From Branchiostoma lanceolatum (lineage: Eukaryota > Chordata > Leptocardii > Amphioxiformes > Branchiostomatidae), in NCBI RefSeq assembly GCF_035083965.1, contig NC_089724.1, positions 12,456,910-12,520,909 of the forward strand: a DNA stretch of 64,000 nucleotides, given 5' to 3'. Below, in pieces: positions 1 through 13,600 of this stretch. Made by a program: the position numbers and the translations under genes. The notes under the pieces are model-generated. The model saw only the letters and a program-made list of their open reading frames with translations, had not been told where the DNA came from and made no database searches. Numbering within the stretch: the first letter of the stretch is position 1; the number at the start of each line of letters is the position of its first letter.

Positions 1-278
1 ATCATTGTCACAGCTTCATGTCAAAAGACTTAACTTTTTCCTTGAATGACATGAAGAACACACCTTTCCGAAGTGATTATGAGTTTTCAAAAGAAAATTC
101 TTAGACATCAACCAATTAGATATCTATACCTCAAGTTTTGGTGAACTATTTGTACAAAATTGCAAACCAATATACAAAAGAAGTCATGAACTGAAGTTAT
201 TGCATCTTTTACTGACTTCTGGATCATTTAGATCTTCAATATCAAAGCTGCTTTTTATGTTCACAAAAGCTGAAGTGT

Positions 279-1346
279 TTAGAAGTCACCGTAGTTAAGA
301 CTGGCATGGTACATCAGCAACTGAGAATTAGAGTATTCCAGCCAGTCAGACGAACGGCGCTGCACACTTTCCACACCACTCAGCACCGTGGCTGTGAAAG
401 ACAGCAGAGTGCCAAGACAAAGCAGGGCAAACCAGATGTGATACATCTTGGCAAGGATCTTGTCTGTAAGTCGCTGTTTACTGACTTCATCTGCGAAGCT
501 GAAAACCAACATCAGAACAACAAAAGCAGCCAGGAGGAGGAATGTCATTAGGTTGCCGACAAAGGCAGAAAACTGGAACAGGTAACGTAGGCAGGGGCGG
601 CGGGACACGCCTTGGTAGCAGTCACAGCACCGCCGAGCCAGGTTGGACAGTATCGAGCACAGAAGGACGGTCCCACTGATCACAACTGCAGCGAACAGGA
701 AGGAGAAGGGGCATCTGCCATCTTGATCCAGCTCCATGTTCCAGTTCCAACATACTGACACCTCTTTTGTAGAGTTTTCCTGCAACACAGGTACCATTCA
801 ATCTGATTTCCCTTTGATGGGTACTCCTTCCCACTAAGAATCACAGGCCATACTGAGAGCTGTACCAAGTACTTGCAATTGTTTATTCCTATTACGATAT
901 TCTTGAGTAAAATATTAAGAGTTAAAGGTACTGTAAATGCAGAAATGTTTGCGGGGATTTAATTTTGTGGTAGGGAGAAAATGGGAGTGTTTGCGGTGGT
1001 TTTGAGTTCACGTTTGAAACAATAGTAGCGCTACAGTCACACATTGGAGCGGCTTTTCGCAGTGGTTTAAGTTCCCGGTAAAGAGCTCACCGCAAAACCG
1101 CAAACATGTCTGCATTTACAGTACATGTATATGTCCCATTGTTAAGAGAATCATTTTCAATCTGACCGAGGTCTGATCATGACAGAGACTTACCGGTACA
1201 CCTGAAGGAGAGATGGTGGCTATTGGCACAGAGAGGGAGTCATCTGATACATCCAGGAACACAGGCAAGATACTGCCCAATGTCAGGAACGTGCATATGA
1301 AGGACACCACTCTCAGGGTGGTGGGGTGGCACCCTTTCAGGGCCAT
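279..1346 (-). CDS. four-pass membrane protein, two coding exons
   Basis: Coding exons are 1346-1194 and 779-279, joined in phase 0. The donor reads CCG|GTAAGT and the acceptor TTGCAG|GAA. The 217-residue product starts MALKGCHPTT. It has four hydrophobic segments: about residues 11-31, 77-96, 119-142 and 162-182. The first extracellular loop carries an N-glycosylation site (NST) and cysteines (VCWNW, GRCP). The short tail ends NYGDF. The order (TM1, long cysteine-bearing loop, three further helices) resembles TMEM179-type or claudin-like four-pass proteins, but I could not fix a family, so no symbol is given. The ATG follows an acceptor (CCTGACAG|AAGC), so an upstream non-coding exon is expected near 1814-1870. 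The start is the first in-frame ATG after that acceptor. The intron holds a short TA-flanked transposon. Confidence 0.72.
931..1121. mobile_element. 191 bp MITE with TA target duplication
   Basis: Terminal inverted repeats begin CTGTAAATGCAG on the left and end CTGCATTTACAG on the right, both extending into TTTGCGG/CCGCAAA. TA dinucleotides flank both ends, as expected for Tc1/mariner-type insertion. There is no coding capacity. It sits inside the intron of the four-pass membrane protein gene. Confidence 0.7.
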
Positions 1347-1813
1347 GCCTGCTTCTGTCAGGGAAAACAACAAATTATGTACGTCAGGGAAACCATACTA
1401 GCAGTTTATCTCTTCAACTATTATTTAGTCCTCAACATTTTGGCCCATTTTAGAAGGGGGCGAAGTAGACTAAAATTATGACAAATACATATCCTTACTC
1501 AAGCCTCCTTTTACATTAGTGACGTTTACTACTTTTAAAGATAGTGAGGGTCACTTTCCATGACCACTAATTACCCCATAATTTACAGGAAGTGTCGTCA
1601 CACTGTCAAGTCATGATGACCATGAACACAAGTAAATCGCAATATATTGAATATAACAGCAACAACAACAACCATGCAGCAAAAAAGCAATGCAAATCGA
1701 CTCCAGAGGTTGTTACATACCTGGTGCGTGAGAAGACGACAGTTGACAGTGCTGAAATCTGTAGTTTCACACCAAACAAAAATGAGCAAATTTCCTCGTG
1801 ACTCCTGCCTTAC

Positions 1814-1948
1814 CCGGGGGCAAAGGTCAGGGATTTGTCCCGCCATGCACCGCGGTATTTAGACATGTTGTGACAACATGGCGGAAAGATCCTGACCGCC
1901 AAATTTGTCAGACTTCGAGACGCTCCACAGCAAGTTTCTTCTCGTTTG
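1814..1948. promoter_or_regulatory. likely bidirectional promoter and divergent 5'UTR exons
   Basis: Two divergent donor sites lie 134 bp apart. On the minus strand CCCCCGG|GTAAGG ends at 1814, which suits the 5'UTR of the membrane protein gene. On the plus strand TCGTTTG|GTAAGTG ends an exon at 1948, which suits the 5'UTR of CCDC142. Between them lies ACATGGCGGAA, a YY1-like ATGGCGG motif often found at housekeeping transcription starts. A short upstream ATG on the minus strand at 1846 would be out of frame with the main protein. Transcription starts are inferred, not seen. Confidence 0.5.
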
Positions 1949-4900
1949 GTAAGTGTGTGTCCTGCTTGTATGCTTCCTGTAAGAGGTTGTTCTGTTGGAG
2001 CCTTCTGAAAAATGCTGTAGATGCGAAAGGTTCACTAGTAATAGCTTACAAATATCCCAACAGGTGGGTGCCTGGTTCTGAAAGTCAAGAAGATTCTTTC
2101 AGATAGATTTATTCTCGTTCAGTTCCCCCCAGTTTCCTACACGCCAGATTGTGAAGGATTGTTGAGTGTAGTAAGGGGTGCCCTGTCAGACTCGACGCTA
2201 TCCTAGCAGATGTGTCAGACTTGGTACATGTACCTCGTCCGTCATGTCATGTCATCACCTGCGCATGTGCCGCAAAAATAAACTTGGACGTCATCAGCTT
2301 CTGGGGATTTAATATTATTTTAAACGGAACAGGGTGTGAAACTGAAAATGGCCTCACCAGAAATCATTTGAGTGTTCTGGATAAATCTATTTTTGATCGG
2401 GCACAGTACTGGTATTCATACTATTATGAGATTGCAAAGGTTAATAATGTCCTTGGTTAACGTTAAACATAACTTTACTTCTGTTAGGAAATATTCAAAA
2501 AGTTTCTTCAGTTTACTTTCACAATTATCATTCATAAAGATGTGAAAAATAACATTGTTGCTAAAAACGTAGAACCAATTTTAGCTACAGTATATTGTAT
2601 GAGCAGTGCAGATTGAATTGAGTATGTGTAAGATAAACCAGTATTGATCTTGATGTTTGTGCTAACACAGGTGAATAAGTGAACGGCATCATAATGCTCT
2701 GTCAAACCTGTTGTTGATTTGTTGTCGGAATCCAAATTCATATCAAAATACAGTAGCCCTGACATAGTCAACCTGTGTGGCCCTCATCTCTTCAGTCCTT
2801 AACAGATGAGGACAACCTGTTGGCACAACCTGTAGTGCTCTGTATCACTTGCAACATTTGGGCATATCAGGTTTCTTTTGGCATATGTGGCACAAGTAAA
2901 ATACCTTGATACTTGATACTTGATACAAAATGTTTGTACATGTACCAATCTCACTCTGTCCAGATCAGCAGTTTTAGAAATAAAATGTTCTCCTGGGGTT
3001 ACAGTATTACATGAACCTTAAAGAGTGCTCAAATAGATCTAGATGGATAGACATTATTGTCCTAGTATCATATAGAATAGGAAACACAAAGGACAGAAAT
3101 TATGTTTCAAACTGGAGGGAAACATAATCACACTCAGGATAGATGCCTTCTATCTTCTACCTAAGCCGTCATTTGCATTTGACGAGTTTACTATTTTATC
3201 TTGCTATGGATCCTCTGTCAATATTGACTTGACCTAATTTGATGTTTTGCTTTTATTGTTTTCAAAACAATTCCTTCTTGAAAGTCGCTTCTTTAACTTA
3301 CCTGTTTTCCTCGCTTTTATCTGGTGATACAGGGCAGTGCACATGCTTTGTTAGAGACCATTGCCTCCTTTGTCGGCTGATGTTTTCATACCATTTCATG
3401 ATCTCGATTGGTTATTAAAGAGACTCTGGATCGTCATTTTGTGTTGACCACATCATTGGATAAAGACAAGATCGTAATGACTTGTCATCGGTAAAGGAGA
3501 CAACTGAACCAAACATAATTAATTTTAATATTCTTGGTCTTCTATTTAGAATGTTTTTGTTTTGACAACATTCACCCAGGAGGCTTTACATCAGGATCAC
3601 TGATGATGTGAAGGCACCTGCTGAGCTTTAATAAGTCACTGTAAACATTTTGTCAAAGTGATACAACAACTATTTCCATCTTCAGAATATGCATGGTACA
3701 GTATGTATGCTGTCGTGAATGTAATTTGAACTGTAACTGTAAAACAAGTGGTATACAGCTGATAAATGTTATACAGTTATGGCTGATACTCCAATTTCCC
3801 CATACATGTCATTGTACTGCGGCATGCATACCAATAACTTAAGGCAGTGCAGTCAAAATGCCTAGTAATCATAGGGCACACCTCCCACCAATGACAGTTT
3901 GTCAATGTTGTATACTTGTAATGTATATGTGACTTGGTATTTGGTTTGAGTAGTCAACCATGTTATTTCAAGCATTCCGAAGTTACAGTGTCTAGATCTT
4001 GTAATGTGATGAAAGTTACTCAGTACTGGCACAATATCCTCGTTACACTTGAGGTATGTGTATCTTATGGGTCCAACTAGACCATGGCCTTCTCCTTACA
4101 GAGTTTCAATAACAAATTGGCATCAGGCTTTCAGCGTGGTATCCTACATATGATTCATGAATGGTGCACAGAATTTCCTTAAACAATTGGTACATACTAT
4201 ATCTCATGGGAAAAATCAAAATGACTATCAAAATCAATAGAGTGTGATTAGATATTGTGTAACTCTGTATTGTATAAGACAGCTTGAGGGCCGGTACAAA
4301 AATGTTCGTGACAAGAGACACACCCAGGTGCAGCAGATCCAGTTACTCACTACTCACACCCATTGTGCTCCATACAAAAGTCAATGGGAGCTTAACCCAT
4401 ACATGTGGTCACATGACGTATTCCTCAGGGTATCAAAACACCAGTTTGCTACATGTCCCATTTTCCTTATCCTGTGTCATGTGACCATTGCTTTTGTTTA
4501 GAAGGACTGCTAAATAATTCAGCCTTCCATGACAGTGACGATATGTTATTATTAAAGGACCCTGCAGAGACCTTTCCATTAGGGATAGGATTATCAGGAG
4601 TTGCGTTGAGCCTTTTATTATTCATAATTGAAAATTTATGAGGTAGGTCATCTTTAAATTTACTACACAACACCAACATGATGGAAACTAGGTCAAGACT
4701 CAAGAGGCAGTACTAGTGGTGTGAGCAAAAATATTGAAATATTGGATTGAATTGTACCAGATGATTCTGCAATGAGTTTATTCCTTTAGAATGCTTGTAT
4801 CTGAAATCTTTCATACAATCAATGTCAAATATGGATAAGACTGAATAGTCTGGTATTAAGATTTGGGGCTAGCAAATTGATTGTTGAATATGCCTCAAAC

Positions 4901-6191
4901 TCGTGCTGGCAATAATGAATTTTCCAGGATATGTTTTCACCCCCTTGCTTTGAGCCGACATGGCACAGTCCACTACTGCAAAGTACACACACGAACCTTT
5001 ACTGAAGCAAAGGTCCCTGCCCATCGGTCAACAGTGTAGGTGGGTGGGAGACAACAGATGGCCTGGCAACACCTTCTGTTTGGGACAAACCGCTGGACAA
5101 ATTTGATTCAGATTTACTGGTGAATTTCATGAAGTGCAAGTCAAGATAGACAGATGCTGGGATCCAGGACGTACTGACAAACAAGAGCAATGGTAGGAGT
5201 ACGGTATCGTAAAATCTAGATCTTATCTCAGGTTGTTTGTCTCTAAATTGTTGTCTCAAACATTAATGGGCTGAGGTAACCCTTGTGCAGATATTGCGTA
5301 TGATGATTGTTCTGTACACATAAAATTGCCCTTTGATACTTCTAGGTCTTAAACCTGTCCAATACAGTTTTTTCACACCTCCTTATATCACTGTTTCTCA
5401 GTAGTAGTTCTGAAGTCTTAGGCTTTTGTCTCTGTGTAGTTTCAAGCTACAGTAATGTTGTGTTAAAACAATCATGCAAACTGTATCGTTTTTTAGATCC
5501 TAGTACAGCTGTATTTCCAGTTGGAAATATTGCTGATTTCTACCCTACAATCAGCCATGGTAGAAATTTTATCACAATAATCAGTGTCTATAGTATATGG
5601 ATTTCTATAAGGAAAAGATCCGTAGGCGAAATCCCTTGATCCAGAGCTAACACTGGCGAAAAATGTTACTGGTATGTTATGATGGCTTTGAGTTTCGCAT
5701 TTACTTTTTTAAACAATAGATTTTTCCAACATTGTATATGTCTTCAACATGAAAGTTGCAATATAACTGACATGGTAACAAGAACGATAATGTCAAATAG
5801 CTTGGTGAAAATGTCAGTAGGCTGTCAGGAGTGTGTTTGACAAAGATTTATAATTACTAATTACTTTTGTCACCTGGAAGGGTGCTGGCCTGAAAGGCAT
5901 TTGGAATATCCAGAAGAGTTGGTGTTCAGAAGATCTAGAGTAGGTATTCAATAAACAGGTGTTATGATTTCACTACTAGTGTATACTGTTGCAAATACAT
6001 GTTGGATGGAGGTTGATGTGCTAGGCGTAGAGCATAAAATATACAGTGTATTTGAAGCAAAATCACTGATACCATATGATATTTCCCATACAGGTGATCC
6101 CAATAGGGTGATTTTAGACAGGAAAGACATAATTACAAGTATGATGTAGGTATTTCAAATTGCAGCTAAATAGTATTCTTGATAGCTTTAA

Positions 6192-6864
6192 GGTCTCGGA
6201 CCGGAGTTTTTTTGCGATTTCGTATGTAGGCCGACACCCTCAGGTCGACGGGCTACAATTCCGCCGAGAAAAGTAGGACGGAAAATGTAATCACATGGTC
6301 AAAAAGCGGGTTTCTGCTGTTTTCCGATGTATTTATCGGTATTGTCCGTTGTCCCTTTATTTTGGGTAGAAACCATAGTAAAATGTAAATTTGGCATCCG
6401 AAAATTATCATTTTTTTACACTTTTTTGATCGAAGCTGCTCGGAAAAAACGAGTTTTCCTGGGGTCACGGCATATATGCTGAGAAAGCTTAAGTTAGTAA
6501 ATGGTGTCTCTGAAAAATGAAAAAAATAAAAAAGTCATGTGATAACTTTTTCGCAATCTCCGATGACGCAAATTCGGTGAAAATGCATTAAAAACGATGC
6601 TATTTGGGTCATCAGGCGAGAAAACCGCATCACCGTTCCCGCGGACTAATACAAAAAAGGCTTCGATAGCGAACCAACTGCACCGCGCCCAAAAATACTA
6701 CAACTCACGGGCTTTTCAGAAGATTCAAAATATTCATACACAGCTAAAACCATCACCAAGCAATCTCGGGCAGAAATCAGGGTGACGACCACGCACTTCC
6801 GGCAGATTACCGGGTCACGACCCAACCCCCCCCCCCCGTCACAATTGAACTCCGACCCGGAACC
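6192..6864. mobile_element. 673 bp non-autonomous DNA transposon with TTAA target duplication
   Basis: The left end reads TTAA-GGTCTCGGACCGGAG and the right end CTCCGACCCGGAACC-TTAA, so imperfect inverted repeats are flanked by TTAA on both sides (6188-6191 and 6865-6868). TTAA duplication is typical of the piggyBac and Kolobok superfamilies. The inside is CG-rich compared with the flanking intron and has a C-run near 6825. No transposase-like reading frame was found, so it depends on a transposase encoded elsewhere. Confidence 0.65.
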
Positions 6865-9800
6865 TTAAATATAATGAATGTGTTCCAACACAACAAGATA
6901 AAGTGACTAGTAGTAGTAACCGAGTTGTCTGCTGTCTGCACTAGAACTTGAGTAGAAGCCTTCTTTGATTCGTTTTGTCTTGTGTGTATAGCTCAGTCAT
7001 TTATATTAGTGCATTAACCACCAATGCAGATTGATGAAGTTGCAGGCTAATGCTGGAGAGAAAGTGTTAACACACATGTTTGCTGGAAACATGATAGCAA
7101 ATTAGGTTGTTTTTAGGGTGTCAGGTGTTGCCCCTAATTACCTACAACAGGTTTGTCATGTTAGATACAGAGTTCTGTTACAAAACAGCACATAGTATAT
7201 ATGCTTCAATTACTTTGAAGAATATAACAGAAATCTGAAACTACTGGGATACAGGTATTAGATGAATTGCTTGTGCAGGGCAACAAGTACAAACAGGTGG
7301 AATGATCATATGTGTAGCTTTCTCCCTTCTAGTACACGTGATCCACAAATCCTTAGCAATCACAAAGTTTGTCTTTCCCCTGGTCCTGACAGCTCATTCA
7401 CTCTAGTGTTTTCCTTCGTGAGTGGCTATATATTTGGCGTTGACTCTACCACTGCTGTGATAGGAAAGCTATTGGCAGCACTAAGTCAACAGCCCAACCT
7501 GTTCGTAAAGAAATAATAGCAGGTAGACTAGTGTCAACTTATCACACCTGTTGTCACACCTATGTGTAACAGGTGCAACCAGGCTAAGCACTAAGGAAAA
7601 ATCAACATGTTTGTGTGGTGAAAGTTGGAAAAGAGGTTTAGACTGTCCTTTATCCAGACTGTCTTTCGGTGACTGTTTGTGTCTAGTACATAAAATTCAG
7701 ATAGTTTTTCTGTTGGGTGTCTGGCTCAGTTGGACTTGTTAGACATGTTTTTGCTGTTAAGATACATGTAGTTAAATGCCATGTTTCCTAAGCCTGGTCC
7801 GTGACAAGAAGTCATCATTCCATAATCAGTCGATTGTCGGACAGTCCCAACAGATCAGAGTGGTACCTGTAACCGCCAATCAAGGACAGTTCACATTCTT
7901 TCTGTAGCTAGTGATGACTTCATTCATGCCTTTGAACAGTATTCACTGAAATCACTGACGTGTTGGGGTGTTAGCAAACTTGGGGATGAGCTCATTCAAC
8001 CAGAAATCTCCACTGCCTGTACACACAGGTAGTCTGGTGGTATAGACTACAATCATGGTGAATATTGTGAATTCTATGATATTGAGTACATGTATATAGT
8101 GACTGTAGTGTGTCTATCGTTATGAAAAGGCAAAGGTTTGATATGTAGAATGTAAATTTGGTGTATGAAGTCTGTATAGTTTTTGTAAGTAATGTTTGAA
8201 TAGGTTTTATAAACCATCATGTTCCCTGTCTTCATAGCAATATCATCAAGCCCGGCCATCTTGGATCAGGAAACCTTTCTGAACTTAATGATTTATAGCA
8301 CATTTGGATGTTGTAGAGTCAACAGAGGAACAATTATAGTAAAAGCTGTTGTATAAGCTAAGAATAGCTCTAAATGATTTTCCATTTTCAGCCCCGTTTA
8401 TAACCAGCTACACATAGATCTATGGTACAGTGTTTGCATAATGCCAGCATTTCTAAGGTCTTATTGTAAGTGGCAGCAAAAGAAGGAAAGTTCATTCAAG
8501 GACGTTAGAATTATGACTGTGAGTTATTAGTAACTTATTACAGTAACATTTTGTAAATGATTATAGCCTTGGCCATTATAAATGATAAGTTATTCTTTTG
8601 TGCTTGTGAAGACCACATTATCAAAGTTCAACGTACTACATATACTGATATAGCTATAGCCTTCTGCTGCACAGATGTGTAGATTTTCACCTGACACTTA
8701 CAAATAGCACATCCTCTAGAAAGATCTGTGCCTTGTACCTTTGCATATGTAGAAAAAAACAAAATTGCCTTAAGATTATAAGAAAACAATTTCTGTCTCA
8801 TTCATCATGTTTGGAAAATCCTGCAAATATTCAAAAGCCTGCTGTTTATGAAAGGATTACCCAAAATCCTGTCTACAGATTATTGGAGTAAGGAAATATA
8901 TTGATGGGTTTAAGTCAACCACATGTAATTGTTTTATGACTGGTAAAGTGCAACAGTTGGCTGGTGATTGATTTTTGTTTCTATGTATCAGATTCTATCT
9001 TAAGTATGACCAGGTTAGGTACTGTTTCAACAATAAGGCCACACATGATGGTGACCTAAAAAGATGAAAGGAAAGAGATCAAAAAGAATTGGCTTACTCT
9101 TTGATGCCCGGATATCAGAAAGACATGTGACAGGAACTTGTGGAAACACGTGTGTCACCTCTAAAAAGAGGATGAACTGAACTGAACTAATGTCCTTACG
9201 GAATCCTTCATAGTGTACAGCATTTATCGCTACTTAGATTATGAAAGTGGATTTTTGTCTTGAGTATGTTTTGTAGTTATCAGTATCAAAATATGTAGCT
9301 GTTATAAATGTCTAGGTCTTTTCTGTTCAAGTGGTTTTACTCTTGTGTTGTGTTTACTTGAACATGTCCACTAGTGATGTGATATTGATTTCCTGCCATG
9401 TACATCCCCAAAGTCGTAATTAGTATTGCTGCAGTATGTGGAGGCTGCTTGTTTCAAAAGCCTTTCATTTCAGTAACAATATTGTTTTGATGATGTGGGT
9501 GCAAAGTATGTCACCAGTTTTCCCTAGTGTAGCAAGTTGTAGGCACTACATACATAAATGTGTGTTGAGAAGGAATTTGATTTATGTGATAATACATGTA
9601 CAAGTCCAGGGGGATTGAAAAGTTACTTTGCCATCTGTGCAGTACACAATGTAGCCTGTGATGTCTATATGCATGTGTGGGTTGGTCCTATTGTCAAGCA
9701 ATCAGTTCTGTGGGGAATATGATTTGGCTAGAAGGACGGGAGAACTGGCGCATCCCCGTCTTGTGAACAGCCAACGAAAGGGTATGTCACCCTGTAAAAA

Positions 9801-10169
9801 GGGCAGTATAACCCCATCGTAGCGAAAGCATGTCGACTGATGATGATGATGATGAGAAGTGTTTGCTTCACATGTCTTTTGTGAAACATTTGTGACAATC
9901 AATGTGAATCATATTTCACTTGTGCTAGTAGAGTGCACATCAATACCAGGTGGACTGTAACTATACATGTATAACATATATTTTACTACATATTATTTCT
10001 GCATACATGGCTGACAGAATCCCAATTCCCATGTCAATAAGTCCAGTTCTTGTAAAGCTTAGACTGGGGTGATGCATCTCATGCCCTGCTGCCTACATAT
10101 ACTAGTCTTAGTGTATTTCCAAATAATTGTAGTTTCATGTGAGTAAGTGTGGTCGTATATATCAGGGCT

Positions 10170-10385
10170 GTCTCTGGCCAGGACCCATGCTTGCTGGGAC
10201 AAAAAATTCACCTCATCTATTCCAAAAATAGGAACTTCATGAAATGATATTGATGAAGATGTATTTTTGAAAGCTTAAAATGACAGATTTAACAACCGAA
10301 ATTAACAACACAGGCTTCCAAACAATGAGTGGGACGGAAAAAAATTGAAAACTGAAGAGAGCCTTATGTTGACATAAAATCAATG
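10170..10385 (+). repeat. dispersed repeat, copy 1 (partner at 34985-35205)
   Basis: This stretch aligns by eye, with gaps and substitutions, to 34985-35205. Shared landmarks are a GGAC near the start, TTGATGAAGATGTATTTT, TTAAAATGACAGA, and CAAACAATGAGTGGGA followed by CGGAAAAAAA. The two copies are in the same orientation 25 kb apart. The family is unknown and there are no obvious terminal repeats. Confidence 0.5.
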
Positions 10386-10626
10386 ATATTGTCTAACCTT
10401 TGCAAATAAATGATGCATATGCATGTGGTAAAATTCAATTAGAATGATGTGTTTACAGTGAGTAAGTGAACATTGGACTATTTTTAGGGACCTCCTGCAA
10501 TGTTGCTCTCATTTTTGTTAGCAGTTTGCTTATTTGCTGTTCTTCATATCTTTTCCAATTGACAGTAACATTATGATCATCATATTATTTTGCCTTTCAG
10601 GAGGTCAGAGTAATCAAAGATGTGAC

Positions 10627-13600
10627 ATGGGAGAGGAAGGTCTGCCACAAGGAGGGGGGCCCTCCAGACTCCTTCCACTGAAAGGGGGTCCTTCCCCTGG
10701 GATCGCTTTCAACCCCCCTCAATTCCTCCCTCCCATCTCAGTCACAAGTTTAGAAGACTCAGGACCGCTTCTCCTGAACCAGGCTTCCCTCCAACCCAAA
10801 TACACCTTACACGTGACCGACACAATGCGACCGGGATCGTCCGGCTCAGAGCGGTCCTTGGCAACGCCGGCGTTTGCGGTAGAAGATGTGGAACAAACAG
10901 CCGAAGTCCTGGGAAGTTGTTTCCGCTTGCTAGATTCTGCCGGCCACATTGGGCTGCAAAGACGCGATCACGGCGTTTCATTCGTCCATTGTCGCAATGG
11001 GGCAACTGTTGCAAAGAAGTACTCTGAGCTGAGACACTTAATGGAAAGTAGGGCTCATTTGCTTCTACTGAAAGACTGTGGATTGAGAGTATCTTCTGCA
11101 ACGACTTTTGTACAGAGCATCCAGCTCATGGTGAATGAGGAGTTGAAAGTTTGGCAGGAGATCTCCAAGGCAAAGACTGAGGTGGAGGGCACAAGCTCTC
11201 GGTTGGAAATCCTGGGCAGCATCTGCGACGACCTGCGGAGTCACGTATTACACTGGGACGACATACAGAGAAGAATGTACACAAATAAATGGCTGCGGGA
11301 CTGTGTATTGCGGCTGCAGGAAGAGCTGGCACCTGTACGGGAAATGTTGTTGCAAATACGTGACGAAGCCCTGTACTGGGTGCAGAGACTCATCATGACG
11401 GGTCTGCACGTCTTCGCACACTGCGAGATGGGAGAAGTGTCAAAAAAAGGCTTGTGGAGTATGGCCCGTGGTATTGAGGTCTACAACTCCCTTGTATCTC
11501 AGGTCCAACATTCCAGGCATAGACCAAAATATGGTACATCCTTCCAAACTGACACCTCCTCTCTCCTGCATGTGTCAAGGTCCAATTATATGTGCAATAG
11601 TTTCACTGGTGTAAAACCAATTCCACTGCAGAGAATCCTTCTCATCCTCAGTCATGAACACTCTAAGAAGGCAGCTAAGATTGTGCATGACTTTTTTGCT
11701 GGGAATGGTGAATTCCAGTCCCTTATAAGAACTCCTAGCTTGCCCAAATTTGACTGGCTAGGTTATCCCAACGATCAAAACGGTCGTCAAAGTAGCAATA
11801 CTTCGGACTACCATAGCGACACTTCAAGCCAAATGAGTAGTACTACAAGTATGATGTTAAAGGTGGGCAACCTGAAATCTCCTGATCTGTCCAAAGAAAA
11901 TCCTCCTTTGATTGAATTCACAACGGAGGAAGAATACCTCATTTCTGCTTTCCTAGAAGTCGTGTCAAAGTCCACAAACTTCTTACGACGTACTCCCAAG
12001 AAACCACCAGTTCTGGAGGGCAAGGCAATTTCAACTGAAGGGAACATGAAAGCCAGAAGTTTGACATTCGGGGAGTACAAGTTGCCCACTCCGCAACAGA
12101 ACCTTCACAATGGCAAATCAACAGACAAACTGAACGAAACTTGGTCCGGGGAGGATACAGATGCGAGCTCGTCTACAAACGGGCAGCGTCGGCGGAAGAG
12201 CGTGACCTGGGGAGATAGTGTGGACTCCAGCCTGCGGGTTCACCTGCGAGGGAGATACCTACAGATGGTGTGGCAGAGCTTCGGTGCCAACCTTGCGGAG
12301 ATGGTGTCTGAACCAGTGTGGAGAGGGAACCCTGCAGGACTGGGCCCTATTGTCCTGTACAACCCTACAGTAGCCATGTTGTTGCTGCACATGGTTACAC
12401 AGGTGTCTGCCAAAGGTGAGCACAGCCACTATTCATCTTCTACATTTCAGTTCACTTCTGCACTGCAGATATTTATGACATAAAATACATGTATATTATC
12501 TACTAAAGACTTACATTGTATTTACATCAGGTTTGTTTATTTTCTTTAGATATTGTCTGATGAAATATCTTGCTAAACACAGCAACACTGTCCTTGGTGC
12601 TGAAAAGGCCGTCAATTGTCCGGACTGACCTTGCAATCACAAAATCATACTGAATGGGCAATTGAATGGCCATATAAAATAGGCAATCAAATGACTATCC
12701 ATGCACATGTCTATAAATGACTGCCATCCTATCAGCAGGGAACTTGAACTCGACTCAGTTAAACTTAATTTTAGAATGGCTATTTTTGTGGAACTTAATT
12801 TGTAACATGTTATTACTGAAAGGATTTTATGAATATGAAAGCAAGCCATGATCAAACTTCAAAGATGTAACATGTTTTTATCAGTAGACTGAGAATCCTC
12901 ACATGTGGTTACTGTCAGTTTTACAACCCCGCCTGCATATCCCAGTGACACAGGTGTTTTCAGACATGTTCTCATTATCTGCTGCCATCTTACTTGATAA
13001 GACTAATGACGGGCGTCAGGTGCGGGGGATGAGGTGATTATTGAAGTGCAACACTTCATCTGGGGAGCCAAGTGAAGTAGAAAAAAAGCCAATCAAATAT
13101 GTTTGTTACTGAAACTATTGTCAAAACTGTCTTTGCTGACTTTTTGTAGAAAATTCACTTGCATAGTAGGTTTATTTGATTTCTTATACCAGGGTGCTTT
13201 GATAGAGTACAATAGACTCCAGACCTAATTTACTTATACTGTATGCCTGTCGTGTCACAACAACGTGTAATGTAATATTATGATCTCATGTGTTGAGCAT
13301 AATCAGATAAACCATGTACATGTACCGAGCACTGGCCTGCAGGCTTTGAAAATCTTCCACAGAATGGGGATGACTCATTGCGATCAATGATTATTAGATT
13401 CAAAACAGATTAAACATCAACGAACTTGAGAAGAATTCATCAATTCACAATCTTTTCTCTCCATTAATGGAAACATTGAAATTGATGTGACCAATGAAAT
13501 GGTGTGTTATTTAAGATTGTGTTGAAGTTGGATCTTTAGTTTCTGCAGGCTTTGAAAATCTTCCACAGAATGGGAATGACTCATTGCGATCAATGATTAT

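Larger units (their letters stand above)
1949..10600 (+). other. first intron of CCDC142 (8.65 kb)
   Basis: It runs from GTAAGTG at 1949 to the acceptor TTGCCTTTCAG ending at 10600. It contains the TTAA-flanked element at 6192-6864 and a copy of a dispersed repeat at 10170-10385. Short repeat tails also occur near 2907 (CTTGATA units), 9173 (TGAAC units) and 9838 (GATGAT units). I see no coding exon in the remainder. Confidence 0.5.

Noticed and set aside
1598-1846. Minus-strand frame starting MAGQIPDLCPR as the N-terminus of the membrane protein
   Set aside because: Splicing from the donor at 1814 to the next acceptor puts this ATG out of frame and meets a stop. At most it is a short upstream reading frame.
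10719-11101. Antisense open frames over the large CCDC142 exon
   Set aside because: Shadows of the coding strand, with no splice support or homology.
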